This document shows positions 1 to 8,920 of a stretch of DNA of 64,000 bases, one piece after another. The stretch is from contig PGZD01000002.1 of assembly GCA_002843155.1 (NCBI GenBank), positions 44,058 to 108,057 on the forward strand. Reading direction: 5' to 3'. The position numbers and the translations under genes were made by a program. This DNA comes from Gammaproteobacteria bacterium HGW-Gammaproteobacteria-3. Lineage in GTDB: Bacteria > Pseudomonadota > Gammaproteobacteria > Methylococcales > Methylomonadaceae. Within the stretch, counting starts at the first letter, position 1, and the number at the start of each line of letters is the position of its first letter. Below the pieces are notes generated by a model, which had not been told where the DNA came from, did not search any database, and saw only the letters and a program-made list of their open reading frames with translations.

Positions 1-76
1 ATTAAATGATGAATGTTCTTGTTTTTCACGCAAGGCAGGATATCGATACGGCAATGAAAAGCGAGTTTAGTTTAAT

Positions 77-100
77 CGCTATGTACTATATTACATAGCG
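77..100. promoter_or_regulatory. ModE-type molybdate-responsive operator (palindrome)
   Basis: A perfect inverted repeat, CGCTATGTA, six bases, TACATAGCG, resembles the known ModE operator form (CGnTATATA-type half sites with dyad symmetry). It lies about 200 bp before the start of modE. A partial half site, CGCTATGT, recurs at 257-264, close to the modE start. ModE with molybdate normally represses transport genes (modABC) and can autoregulate. The site could also serve a divergent gene beyond the left edge of the window. Operator identity is inferred from pattern only. Confidence 0.7.
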
Positions 101-298
101 TAATTTTTAAAAGCATTAGCGTGCCAAAATTTATTATCATGAATAGGTTATTGAATTATATTGCTTGCCGCTGTCGAGCCAGGGCTGTTGAAGATCGCCT
201 TTCAAACATTTTGTGCTGTTTTGTCGCTTTTCTGACAACACGGTTATTCAATAACTCGCTATGTCCCTGAAAACCCGCTTGCTTGCTGACGGGAAATA

Positions 299-1153
299 AT
301 GGTTAACTCAGGTACTTTACGGCAACATAAGACACTTATGACAGCTCATTCAAACGACAATAACAGTCCGGTGTGCTGGGTCGATGGCGAATTGCGTCTG
401 GTTGGTTTGGATAAACGCATGGCGGGTTTGCTCAAAGCGATCGATCAATCAGGCTCCATCAATCAGGCCGCCAGACAGGTGGGTTTGAGCTATAAAGGCG
501 CCTGGCAAATCATTGAAAAGGCCAACAATGGCGCACCGAAAACATTGGTCTGCACCAGTATTGGCGGTAGCAAAGGCGGGGGAACCTGTTTGACCGAAGC
601 GGGACGTTCATTGCTGGCGCTGTTCACCCGGCTGGAACAGCAGCACCGGCAGTTTCTCGATCAGCTCAACCGTAGTCTTACCCGTGATCCCGATACGGTT
701 TTACTATTGCAGCGCCTGGTGGTCAAAACCAGTGCCTGCAACCAGCTTTTTGGAAATATTACCGCGATTCAAGGCGGCGCGGTGAATGCCGAGGTCAGGG
801 TAAGATTGAAAGCGGGCGAGACGATCATGACGTGTATGGCTCAGGCATCGCTCAGCGAGCTTGAGTTGAAGATTGGCGCCGATGCGGTTTTGTTGATCAA
901 CAGCGATGACATCATGGTGGTGACCGATTCCGGGTCGGATCGGTTTTCGGCACGCAACCGCTTGTCCGGTCAGGTGCTTCGCATGCAACAGGATGAAGTC
1001 AATGCACAGGTGATTATTTTGTTAGCCGGAGGCGAAACCTTGACGGCCTCGATCACCCGGCAAAGCGCACAAGCGATGGAATTCATACCCGGCATGACGG
1101 TATCGGCGATATTTAAAGCCAGCACACCGATTCTCGGAGTTCTGAGTGCTTGA
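299..1153 (+). CDS. modE: Molybdate-responsive transcriptional regulator ModE
   Basis: The 284-residue protein has the ModE layout. A LysR-like winged helix-turn-helix sits at about residues 30-130 (GSINQAARQVGLSYKGAW is the recognition region). Two Mop/TOBE molybdate-binding repeats follow at about 140-205 and 210-282, the first beginning near TSACNQLFG (TSARNQLFG is usual). In the family, molybdate binding makes a dimer that binds operators near molybdenum transport and enzyme genes. A ModE-like palindrome lies upstream at 77-100. The start is the ATG at 299; an in-frame ATG at 338 is an alternative, because the first 15 residues are not conserved. It is convergent with purD. The molybdenum enzyme cluster at 36.5-47 kb gives it a likely target pathway in the same genome. 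Confidence 0.9.
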   Translation: MVNSGTLRQHKTLMTAHSNDNNSPVCWVDGELRLVGLDKRMAGLLKAIDQSGSINQAARQVGLSYKGAWQIIEKANNGAPKTLVCTSIGGSKGGGTCLTEAGRSLLALFTRLEQQHRQFLDQLNRSLTRDPDTVLLLQRLVVKTSACNQLFGNITAIQGGAVNAEVRVRLKAGETIMTCMAQASLSELELKIGADAVLLINSDDIMVVTDSGSDRFSARNRLSGQVLRMQQDEVNAQVIILLAGGETLTASITRQSAQAMEFIPGMTVSAIFKASTPILGVLSA

Positions 1154-1186
1154 ATACGGGAAAAAATACTGTGCCGGCAGGCCGGG

Positions 1187-2488
1187 TTATTTCATGCCCA
1201 TTCCCGGGCTATTTCTATCGAGTGCTTTAAAGCCGATGTCGGTGCGGTAATAGACCTTATCCCAATGTATTTGATGGGCCAGTTCGTAAGCTTTGGTCTG
1301 TGCATCCTCGATGCTATGGCCTAAAGCACATGCGCATAAAACCCTGCCGCCGGCGGTGACGACAGCATCGCCCTGCTTAACTGTACCGGCATGAAAGACT
1401 TTTCTGTCGGAGGTATCGACAGCGGGCAGGCCGGAAATAACAGCGCCGGTTTGATAAGCGCCGGGATAACCGCCTGCGGCCAGAACCACGCCGAGAGCCG
1501 GGCGCTCATCCCATTGGCTATTCATGCCTGCAAGTGTTCCTGCCAGCGCCGCCTCGCACAAATCCACCAGGTCGCTTGTAAGGCGCATCATGATGGGCTG
1601 GGTTTCGGGGTCGCCGAAGCGACAGTTGTATTCCAGTAATTTGATCTCGCCGTCCTGACCAATCATCAAACCGGCATAGAGAAATCCGGTGTAGGCATGG
1701 CCGTCTTCGGCCATGCCTTTCAAGGTGGGTTCGATGATCTCGCGCATTACCCGCTGATGAATTTCAGGCGTGACGACCGGTGCTGGCGAATAGGCGCCCA
1801 TGCCGCCGGTATTGGGGCCTTTGTCATTATTGTCGCGGGCTTTGTGATCCTGTGAAGTGGCCATCGGCAATGCGTGTTTACCGTCGGCGATAACAATGAA
1901 ACTGGCTTCTTCACCGGCTAGGAATTCCTCAATGACCACACGGCTGCCCGCGCTGCCGAAAACATTGTCGGCGAGCATGTCTTTAACGGCGGCCATGGCT
2001 TCGGTCTCGGTCTGTGCGACGATGACGCCTTTGCCCGCAGCCAGGCCGTCGGCTTTGACGACGATGGGTGCGCCTTGGGCTTTGATATAAGCTATCGCCT
2101 GTTCACAATCGGTAAAAGTCCGGTATCTGGCCGTTGGAATTTTATGGCGCGCCATAAAATCCTTGCAAAAAGCCTTGGAGCCTTCCAGTTGAGCGGCCTT
2201 GGCGCTTGGGCCGAAACATTTTAAACCCGCCTGCTGAAAACGATCGACGATACCGAGCACTAAAGGCACTTCGGGACCTATGATCGTCAGATCGATGTTG
2301 TGCGTTTTGGCAAAAGCCAGCAGGCCGGAAATATCATCAACCGCGAGATCGACATTTTCGACCGAGGCTTCCTGCGCGGTACCGGCATTGCCGGGCGCGA
2401 CAAAAACTTTATCAACGCGGGCTGATTGTTTGACTTTCCAGGCCAGGGCGTGTTCACGGCCGCCGCTGCCGACGATAAGGACTTTCAT
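1187..2488 (-). CDS. purD: Phosphoribosylamine-glycine ligase (GARS)
   Basis: PurD joins glycine to phosphoribosylamine with ATP, the second step of purine synthesis. The 433 residues cover the full family length. It opens with the N domain dinucleotide-like motif VLIVGSGGREHALAW. The ATP-grasp region includes APIVVKADGLAAGKGVIV and the conserved DHKARDNNDKGPNTGGMGAYSP segment (seen at about residues 215-235). Metal-binding residues are in EYNCRFGDPETQ. It follows purH by 22 bases on the same strand, as in the common purHD operon. The last residues (after DIGFKALDR) form a short variable tail. Confidence 0.97.
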   Translation of the reverse strand: MKVLIVGSGGREHALAWKVKQSARVDKVFVAPGNAGTAQEASVENVDLAVDDISGLLAFAKTHNIDLTIIGPEVPLVLGIVDRFQQAGLKCFGPSAKAAQLEGSKAFCKDFMARHKIPTARYRTFTDCEQAIAYIKAQGAPIVVKADGLAAGKGVIVAQTETEAMAAVKDMLADNVFGSAGSRVVIEEFLAGEEASFIVIADGKHALPMATSQDHKARDNNDKGPNTGGMGAYSPAPVVTPEIHQRVMREIIEPTLKGMAEDGHAYTGFLYAGLMIGQDGEIKLLEYNCRFGDPETQPIMMRLTSDLVDLCEAALAGTLAGMNSQWDERPALGVVLAAGGYPGAYQTGAVISGLPAVDTSDRKVFHAGTVKQGDAVVTAGGRVLCACALGHSIEDAQTKAYELAHQIHWDKVYYRTDIGFKALDRNSPGMGMK

Positions 2489-2510
2489 GATTGAGGTTCA
2501 GGGTTGTTGG

Positions 2511-4070
2511 TCAATGTCTGAAATGGCGCATATCGGTGAATACCATCGCCATATTATGTTCATCGGCGGCGGCGATGACTTCCGCATCTCGCATCGAACC
2601 ACCGGGTTGGATAACGGCAGTAATACCCGCTTCGGCGGCGGAGTCGATACCGTCACGGAACGGGAAAAAAGCATCGGAAGCCATGACCGCCCCGCGCACT
2701 TCAAGGCCTTCATCGGCAGCTTTGATGGCGGCGATTCTGGCCGAATAGACGCGGCTCATTTGGCCCGCGCCGATGCCGATGGTTTGATTGTCCTTGCCAT
2801 AGACAATCGCATTGGATTTAACGAATTTAGCGACTTTCCAGACAAACAGTAAATCCGCAAGCTCTTGTTCACTGGGCGCGCGTTGACTGACGATTTTAAG
2901 TTCGGCAGCGGCAATGGCGCCAAAATCCTTGTCTTGCACCAACAAGCCGCCCGCCACTTTTTTGTAATCGAAAGCCGGGCTGTTGCCGCTGCCCCAAATA
3001 CCGGATTCCAGTACCCGCACATTTTGTTTGACGGCCAATAAATCGAGTGCCGCAGGCGCCACGGTCGGGGCAATAATGACTTCGACAAACTGACGTTTTA
3101 TGATTTCGGCGGCGGTGGCGGCATCGAGTTCGCGGTTGAAGGCAATAATGCCGCCGAATGCGGACGTCGGGTCGGTGGCATAGGCCCGCTCATAAGCGCC
3201 CAGAATATCTTTGGCTACCGCCACGCCGCAGGGATTGGCGTGTTTTACGATAACGCAGGCGGGATTGTCTTCAAAAGACTTGACGCATTCCAGCGCGGCA
3301 TCGGTATCGGCTATATTGTTATAAGACAAGGCCTTGCCTTGTAATTGCACAGCGGCGGCAATGCTGCCAGGACCTGGCTGTGCTTCGCGATAAAAAGCGG
3401 CTTGCTGGTGCGGATTTTCGCCGTAGCGCAGGCTTTGTCGGCGCTGAAACTGAAGGTTGAGTGTTTCGGGAAATTTCTGCTGATTGACCTGGCCAAGATA
3501 CATCGAGATAGCGCTATCGTAACGGGCAGTATGGGCAAAACATTTTACCGCCAGATCAAAACGGGTTTGCTGTGACAGCGTGGTATCTTGCTTGCTCAGT
3601 TCGGATAAAATAGCTTGGTAATCGTCGGGGCAGACCACGACGGCGACATCGGCATGATTTTTGGCGGCTGCGCGAATCATAGTCGGGCCACCGATGTCGA
3701 TATTTTCAATCGCGCTTGCAAAATCGCAACCGGGCCTGGCGATGGCCTCTTCAAAAGGATAAAGGTTGACCACGACCATATCGATAGGCGCGATGGCGTT
3801 AGCGGCCATAACCGCATCGTCAAGCCCACGGCGCGCCAATATCCCGCCGTGAATTTTAGGGTGCAAGGTTTTGACCCGGCCGTCCATCATTTCCGGGAAA
3901 CCGGTGTAATCGCTCACCTCTATCACCGGGATATTGTTTGTCTGCAAAACTTTAGCTGTGCCGCCGGTGGACAAAATTTCAACGCCGTGAGCGTTCAGTT
4001 CACGGCAAAAATCGACAATGCCGGTTTTATCCGAAACACTGACTAGCGCTCGGGCTATTTTTTTATTCAT
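2511..4070 (-). CDS. purH: Bifunctional AICAR transformylase / IMP cyclohydrolase
   Basis: PurH performs the last two steps of IMP synthesis. The N-terminal MGS-like cyclohydrolase domain (about residues 1-190) starts with [20 protein letters not shown], and the C-terminal AICARFT domain (about 190-519) includes the NPCGVA segment. The length is 519 residues. The start is the ATG at 4070, because GAGG sits six bases upstream; an in-frame TTG four codons earlier is less likely. It lies between fis and purD on the minus strand and probably belongs to a dusB-fis-purH-purD transcript. Confidence 0.97.
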   Translation of the reverse strand: MNKKIARALVSVSDKTGIVDFCRELNAHGVEILSTGGTAKVLQTNNIPVIEVSDYTGFPEMMDGRVKTLHPKIHGGILARRGLDDAVMAANAIAPIDMVVVNLYPFEEAIARPGCDFASAIENIDIGGPTMIRAAAKNHADVAVVVCPDDYQAILSELSKQDTTLSQQTRFDLAVKCFAHTARYDSAISMYLGQVNQQKFPETLNLQFQRRQSLRYGENPHQQAAFYREAQPGPGSIAAAVQLQGKALSYNNIADTDAALECVKSFEDNPACVIVKHANPCGVAVAKDILGAYERAYATDPTSAFGGIIAFNRELDAATAAEIIKRQFVEVIIAPTVAPAALDLLAVKQNVRVLESGIWGSGNSPAFDYKKVAGGLLVQDKDFGAIAAAELKIVSQRAPSEQELADLLFVWKVAKFVKSNAIVYGKDNQTIGIGAGQMSRVYSARIAAIKAADEGLEVRGAVMASDAFFPFRDGIDSAAEAGITAVIQPGGSMRDAEVIAAADEHNMAMVFTDMRHFRH

Positions 4071-4107
4071 GCAAGACCTCAAGGGTATTAAGCGGAGTGT
4101 TGTTATT

Positions 4108-4392
4108 TCAGGAGATGCCGTAAAAATCCAGTTTTTTGCGCAGCGTGCTGCGGCTTAAGCCCAATGTTTTAGCGGCTTTGGTTTGATTGTAGCTTGAATG
4201 TTTCAGCGTGGCTTCCAGTAAAGGCTTCTCGACTTCGCTGATTACCAGGGCATGAAGCCCTGAAGCGTCGTGGCCGTTCAACTGGGTAAAATACAAGTCT
4301 ACAGCCTCTCTGACTTGTTCGGACAACGGTATCGGTACCGATATTTTGCTGTCAATAGCGATCACTTGGGCGGTTTGTTGCATTGCGTTCAT
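4108..4392 (-). CDS. fis: Nucleoid-associated DNA-binding protein Fis
   Basis: This small 94-residue protein ends in the conserved Fis helix-turn-helix ([20 protein letters not shown]). Fis bends DNA and modulates rRNA, recombination and growth-phase genes. Its start lies two bases after the dusB stop, the standard gammaproteobacterial dusB-fis pairing, so it is probably translated from the dusB message. The N-terminal third (the beta-hairpin arm region) is divergent, as is usual outside the enterics. A second possible start (MQQTAQ) lies three codons in. Confidence 0.93.
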   Translation of the reverse strand: MNAMQQTAQVIAIDSKISVPIPLSEQVREAVDLYFTQLNGHDASGLHALVISEVEKPLLEATLKHSSYNQTKAAKTLGLSRSTLRKKLDFYGIS

Positions 4393-4394
4393 AG

Positions 4395-5378
4395 TTATGT
4401 TGCAGGATTATCGATCAAGTAAGTGAAGGCGGACTTAACAGAATTTAACTGTTCAACTGGAGTCTGGCTCTGATTGATGGGCTGTCTGATAACGGTCGGC
4501 AAGGCGCCCAGATGATCAAGATACCAGGCGATATGTTTTCGAGCCATTTTAACACCGCTTGCCGCGCCATAGAAACTGTAGAGTGCGTTAAGATGGCTGA
4601 AAACAACCTCTTGAATGCTCTCAATATTCTGTTTTTCAATGTTTTTTTTGTCGTTTAAATAATGAGCGACAGCCCTGAACAGCCAGGGGGCGCCTTGAGC
4701 GCCACGCCCGATCATGATGGCGTCGGCACCGGTAATTTGCAGCACGTCCAGGGCTTTTTCAGGGGTTTTAATGTCGCCGTTCGCGATGACCGGTATGCGG
4801 ATGGCCTGTTTGACTTGTCTGATGGTGTCATATTCGGCATGCCCCTCAAATTTACAAGCGCGTGTGCGTCCGTGTACGGTCAAAGCGGCGATACCGGCTT
4901 GTTCGGCTATTTTTGCGATATTCACGGCATTGCGGTTTTGCAAATCCCAGCCGGTACGGATTTTAAGAGTCACCGGCACACTGACCGCATTGACGACGGC
5001 CTCCAGAATGCGCTTAACCCGGTCTTCGTCTTTCATTAACGCCGAACCTGCCGCCACCGAGCAGACTTTTTTCGCCGGACAACCCATATTGATGTCGATA
5101 ATCTGGGCGCCGCGCTGCACATTGAGTCGCGCAGCGTCCGCCATTTCCACAGGGTCGGTGCCGAGTATCTGTACCGCACGGATACCGGGTTCGCCGCTTT
5201 GGTCGGTTTTCAGCAAAGTCCGCCGGTGCTTTTGCAGTGACGGTTTGGAGGCAACCATTTCCGACCAGGCCAGACCCGCGCCGAAGTGTTTGCACAGGGT
5301 CCTGAAAGGCCGGTCGGTAATACCGGTCATCGGCGCCAGAATCAAATTATTGGTCAGTGTAAAGGGACCTATTTGCAT
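4395..5378 (-). CDS. dusB: tRNA-dihydrouridine synthase B
   Basis: DusB is a flavoenzyme that reduces specific uridines in the D-loop of tRNA. The TIM-barrel domain carries LILAPMTGITDRPFR at the start, the active-site segment MGCPAKKVCS (catalytic Cys) at about residue 95, and the FMN phosphate site MIGRGAQGAPWLF. A C-terminal helical tRNA-binding domain follows. The chosen ATG at 5378 gives MQIGPFTLTNN, matching family N termini; an upstream ATG at 5414 would add 12 unusual residues. Neither start has a strong ribosome binding site. It is the first gene of the dusB-fis-pur series. Confidence 0.94.
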   Translation of the reverse strand: MQIGPFTLTNNLILAPMTGITDRPFRTLCKHFGAGLAWSEMVASKPSLQKHRRTLLKTDQSGEPGIRAVQILGTDPVEMADAARLNVQRGAQIIDINMGCPAKKVCSVAAGSALMKDEDRVKRILEAVVNAVSVPVTLKIRTGWDLQNRNAVNIAKIAEQAGIAALTVHGRTRACKFEGHAEYDTIRQVKQAIRIPVIANGDIKTPEKALDVLQITGADAIMIGRGAQGAPWLFRAVAHYLNDKKNIEKQNIESIQEVVFSHLNALYSFYGAASGVKMARKHIAWYLDHLGALPTVIRQPINQSQTPVEQLNSVKSAFTYLIDNPAT

Positions 5379-5825
5379 GGACGTTAGAGCAAATTGGAAA
5401 AGGCACAATAGCATAACTTAAAAAAGATTTTATCGCTGTTGTTTGTCTGCAAAAAAAATCTTTTTGCGGGCGCACATCCCATTCCCGTTCATCGACATGC
5501 TGCCATGGCCAGTTTTTTTATCGGTCAATACCGCATCGCGCACCGCAGCTTGCCCGTCCTTATGCTCGGTCAACACAATCGGTAGCTTGATCATATTTTC
5601 GGCTTTTAATTCCGAAGCCGAGCAGCGATAAAGGATGTTTGAGGCGGATGTAAGGCTGTTCGGAATCGATAGCCTGATTTGAATCGGAACTGGTTGCTGG
5701 AATACGCAAAATAGGTTTATTCAGTGTGACAAAATTTTCTGGAGTTCCGACTTACAACCCCAACAGGAAAACACTCGATTGGGTGTAGGAACCCGGTAGA
5801 CCAAAGCGATTTTCTTTGCCCATTT
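5379..5825. other. Intergenic region with degraded coding traces and an imperfect hairpin
   Basis: This 447-base stretch separates dusB from tusC, both on the minus strand. It must contain the dusB promoter. An imperfect inverted repeat at 5741-5794 (GGAGTTCC with GGAACCC, TTACAACCCCAA with TTGGGTGTA) lies just past the tusC stop and could act as its terminator. Short minus-strand open stretches (for example one containing NFVTLNKPILRIPATSSD, then one containing LTDKKTGHGSMSMNGNGM) look protein-like but sit in different frames with stops. I read these as possible relics or a dispersed repeat, not a gene. Confidence 0.4.
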
Positions 5826-6182
5826 CTAACCTGTATAAACAATATCGAAGGCGGCAATCAAGGCGGCAATATCTTTTCTATGATATTCCTGCACCGGCAA
5901 ACATAAATCCCGGCGCTTTAAACCCCGTTCTTGCAGCGACTCGATTTCTGCATAAATCGATTTGACATCGTAAATTTCCAGGGCTTTAAAAATTGAGGCC
6001 GTGTCTTTCATGCCAAAGGCTTCGGGCTGCTGGCCTTTTTTAAGTTGGAACACGCCGTCGTCCAGCAATAACAGGCTCACACTTTGATCAAAAGCCGCCA
6101 GCGTCAGGACAATGTCCAGCGTTTCTTGAGTCCGGACGCCGTCATGCGGGGGCCTTCGCAGTACAAATAAATATTTTTTCAT
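5826..6182 (-). CDS. tusC: Sulfur relay protein TusC/DsrF-like
   Basis: The 118-residue DsrE/DsrF-fold protein begins MKKYLFVLRRPPHDGVRTQE, typical of TusC. In E. coli TusC is the non-catalytic partner in the TusBCD hexamer, which passes persulfide sulfur from TusA to TusE for 2-thiouridine in tRNA. It starts three bases after tusD. The usual third gene, tusB/dsrH, does not follow: the next 447 bases hold no intact gene. The complex may therefore lack TusB, or TusB may be encoded elsewhere. Confidence 0.85.
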   Translation of the reverse strand: MKKYLFVLRRPPHDGVRTQETLDIVLTLAAFDQSVSLLLLDDGVFQLKKGQQPEAFGMKDTASIFKALEIYDVKSIYAEIESLQERGLKRRDLCLPVQEYHRKDIAALIAAFDIVYTG

Positions 6183-6185
6183 AGG

Positions 6186-6575
6186 TCAGTCAAAGACGAT
6201 AAAGCGGTCGGCCAGTAACGTCGCCTCGGCTAATTGCCCCAAGCCCGAAATTCGGAAACCCTCGGCCAGGTCGTCGTCCTGCTTGTTCTGTCTTTTGGCT
6301 TCATCGCTGCCAAGAATGCCGCGTCTTTGCGCGGCCGAAATACAAACCACCAAATCAATGGCGTGTTGCCGGGCTAATCGGCTCCAGAGCCGGATCATGT
6401 GCAATTCGTCATCCGGTGGTGTCGCGTATCCGGCGGCGTGATAAATGCCGTCGTGATAAAAAAACACACGCACAATTTCATGTCCTGCCGCCAGCGCCGC
6501 AGTTATGAATTGGTAAGCGGCATAGCCACTCGTCGAGTGTGTCGGGCTGCTGTTGACCTGGATGGCGAATTTCAT
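6186..6575 (-). CDS. tusD: Sulfurtransferase TusD/DsrE-like
   Basis: The 129-residue protein has the DsrE fold and the catalytic cysteine at residue 78 (DLVVCISAAQRRGI), the same position as Cys78 of E. coli TusD, which carries the transferred persulfide. The early HTSTSGY-like segment (PTHSTSGYAAYQF) is also characteristic. Its ATG overlaps the stop of the upstream phosphatase gene in an ATGA arrangement, so the two are translationally coupled. With tusC it forms a DC pair with no TusB gene beside it. Confidence 0.88.
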   Translation of the reverse strand: MKFAIQVNSSPTHSTSGYAAYQFITAALAAGHEIVRVFFYHDGIYHAAGYATPPDDELHMIRLWSRLARQHAIDLVVCISAAQRRGILGSDEAKRQNKQDDDLAEGFRISGLGQLAEATLLADRFIVFD

Positions 6576-8857
6576 CGGTTGGTCGGGCGTTGTTGGAACA
6601 CCATCAGTGTCACATCGTCATTAAACGATTCGGTTTGGTAGAACTGTTTTAAATGACGGATTATTTCCTCGATGATGACCTGGGGCTTTTGTTCGGCAAC
6701 TTGAGAAAAAACGTTTATCAATCGTTCCGTCCCGAAAAACTCACCCCGGGGATTTTCAGCTTCGGTCAAACCGTCAGTATACATCAGCAAACAGTCGCCC
6801 GGAGCCAGTTCGACATTTTTCTCTTCGAAGCGGATGTTTTTCCGAATTCCGATAATCAGACCGTCGGCGTCCAGTTGGCGGCATTTGTTATCTGCCCGAC
6901 TATATAACAGCGGCATCGGATGCCCGGCATTGGCATAACTCAGGGTCTGCCGCGCCATATCGTATTGCAGATAAAACAAAGTGATGAAATGATTGGCGTT
7001 ATTCAGATCGTCATAAAGGAAATTATTGAGCACATCAAGGGTTTGTGCCGGAGTGCCTTGCTGGTTGGCCTGGGTTCTGATGGCGCTGCGTGCCGAAACC
7101 ATGAGCAGGGCAGGCCCTACGGCATGGCCCGAGACATCGGCTATGACCATGTCCAGATGCTGCGGATCACGGTAAAAATAGTCGAAATAATCGCCGCCCA
7201 CCCGGGTGCTGGGCAAACAATGGCCGCTGACTTCAAACTTTGCCGAGACTATGGCTTGGGCGGGAAACAATGAAGCCTGAATTTGCTGGGCAATTTTCAT
7301 TTCGTTTTCCGCGATGGCCAGATTGACTTGCGCCTGACGGATTTGCTCTTCCGCCGCTTTGCGTCCGCTGATGTCATGGACAAAGCCGCTGAATTCATAG
7401 GCATTACCTATTTTCAAGGGGGCCACGCTGAATTCGACCGGAAATTCGGTGCCATCTTTTTTCAGCGCGATTTGTTCGGTCAGCTTGTTCATTATATTGT
7501 TTTTACCGCCGTGCAAAAAATTTTGCAGTCCCTCGTTATGGGCTTGACGGAACCGTTCGGGTATTATCAATCCGGCCAGGTTCCGGCCTATGGCTTCATC
7601 GCGGCTCCAGCCGAACATGCGCTCGGCTTTGGAGTTCCAGTCGATGATGATGCCGTAGTGATCCATTATGATGATGGCGTTGAGCGCCGTTTCGATAATC
7701 AGCCGTTTGCGTTTTTCGCTTTCAATCAGCGCGTCTTCATAATGTTTGCGCGCAGTGATGTCGCGGTCGACGCCACGCCATTTAAGCAAATGGCCTCGGC
7801 TGTCGGTAATCGGCAAACCGGTCGATTCGGCAATGACCGGGTGGCCGTCCTTGTGCCGGTAGTGGTTGGTCAGCCCGTAAAAACCGTGTTGTATGTTGGC
7901 GTAGGTTTGAACGTCCACTTTGTCTTGCGGCGTCAATAGTTCCGTATAATGTTTGCCGATGACTTCCTTGGGATCGTAGCCGATTATGGCCTTGACCGCA
8001 TTGCTGCTGTAGATGTAAAAGCCATCCGGGTCTTGCTCCCAGAGCCATTCGCCGGTCATTTCGGCCATTTGCCGGAAACGTTCCTCACTTTCTTTTAACG
8101 CGCTTTCAAACTGTTTGCGTTGGGTGATGTCTTCTTCCACGGCCAGCAGATGCGTTATTTTTCCCTGCTTGTTTTTTATCGCGCTGATACTTTCAAAAGC
8201 CCAGTAATCTTCACCGCTTTTTTTCTGGTTTTTAATTTCGCCCCGCCATTCACCCTGTTCCAGCAGATTTTGCCACATGAACTGGTATTGCTCGATAGAG
8301 GTGTCTCCGGATTGCAATATTTTGGGGCTGTAGCCTAATAATTCTTCCTTGCTGAAACCGGTCATCGAACAGAATTTGGGATTGACATATTCAATGCGGC
8401 CTTGAGGGTTGGTAATGATCACCGCGCTCGCGCTTTGTTCGACCGCCATATGCATCAGAAACAAATTGTTTTCCTGCGCTTTATTGGCGCTGATGTCCTG
8501 GATAAAAAGGGCAATGGCGGGGAAGGGCGAGGCGGATGTTTCGGTCAGCCGGCACAGTGAGATGAGCGCGGGAAAGCAGTGTCTGGAAGCATTGATCAAC
8601 TCAGCCTGCATACTGAAAGCGGGTAAGCTTTTATCGGTATTGAGGCCGAGCCCTTCCAGTGCGGTTTGCCAAAAATCCGGTGGCCGGCCCTGCGCCAGAA
8701 TGCTGTCGAGCGGCTGGTTGATCAGACTCTGAGCGGGGTAACCGAAGAGTTTGGCGGCATTGGCATTGAGTTCCCGGATTTTCAGGATTAAAGGTTCTGT
8801 TTGCTGTATCTGAGCAATCACGATACAAAAACTTAAACTTTCGATAAACCCTGGCAT
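6572..8857 (-). CDS. Multi-PAS sensor protein phosphatase (SpoIIE/PP2C type)
   Basis: This 761-residue protein appears cytoplasmic; no membrane segment was seen. It has a PAS-like N terminus (about residues 20-120) and three clear PAS/PAC units (about 133-255, 260-380 and 385-505, each ending in a DITxRK or DISGRK motif). A short coiled linker (AENEMKIAQQIQASLFP) leads into a SpoIIE-type PP2C domain (about 545-757) with the metal-site motifs RVGGDYFDYF, DVSGHAVGPALL, NAGHP, MYTDGLTEA and FNDDVTLMVF. Such RsbU-like phosphatases usually dephosphorylate an anti-sigma antagonist in response to a sensed signal. No partner STAS or kinase gene is adjacent. Its stop overlaps tusD, an unexpected coupling. 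Confidence 0.9.
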   Translation of the reverse strand: MPGFIESLSFCIVIAQIQQTEPLILKIRELNANAAKLFGYPAQSLINQPLDSILAQGRPPDFWQTALEGLGLNTDKSLPAFSMQAELINASRHCFPALISLCRLTETSASPFPAIALFIQDISANKAQENNLFLMHMAVEQSASAVIITNPQGRIEYVNPKFCSMTGFSKEELLGYSPKILQSGDTSIEQYQFMWQNLLEQGEWRGEIKNQKKSGEDYWAFESISAIKNKQGKITHLLAVEEDITQRKQFESALKESEERFRQMAEMTGEWLWEQDPDGFYIYSSNAVKAIIGYDPKEVIGKHYTELLTPQDKVDVQTYANIQHGFYGLTNHYRHKDGHPVIAESTGLPITDSRGHLLKWRGVDRDITARKHYEDALIESEKRKRLIIETALNAIIIMDHYGIIIDWNSKAERMFGWSRDEAIGRNLAGLIIPERFRQAHNEGLQNFLHGGKNNIMNKLTEQIALKKDGTEFPVEFSVAPLKIGNAYEFSGFVHDISGRKAAEEQIRQAQVNLAIAENEMKIAQQIQASLFPAQAIVSAKFEVSGHCLPSTRVGGDYFDYFYRDPQHLDMVIADVSGHAVGPALLMVSARSAIRTQANQQGTPAQTLDVLNNFLYDDLNNANHFITLFYLQYDMARQTLSYANAGHPMPLLYSRADNKCRQLDADGLIIGIRKNIRFEEKNVELAPGDCLLMYTDGLTEAENPRGEFFGTERLINVFSQVAEQKPQVIIEEIIRHLKQFYQTESFNDDVTLMVFQQRPTNR

Positions 8858-8920
8858 GGTGGGGAAGAGCGGTTATAAAAGCGGCTTCAGATTCATGATA
8901 TGCGGCTATTGATGAGCAAA

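Noticed and set aside
5443..5631. Plus-strand 62-codon open frame after dusB
   Set aside because: The minus strand is the more protein-like direction here, and even that is broken.
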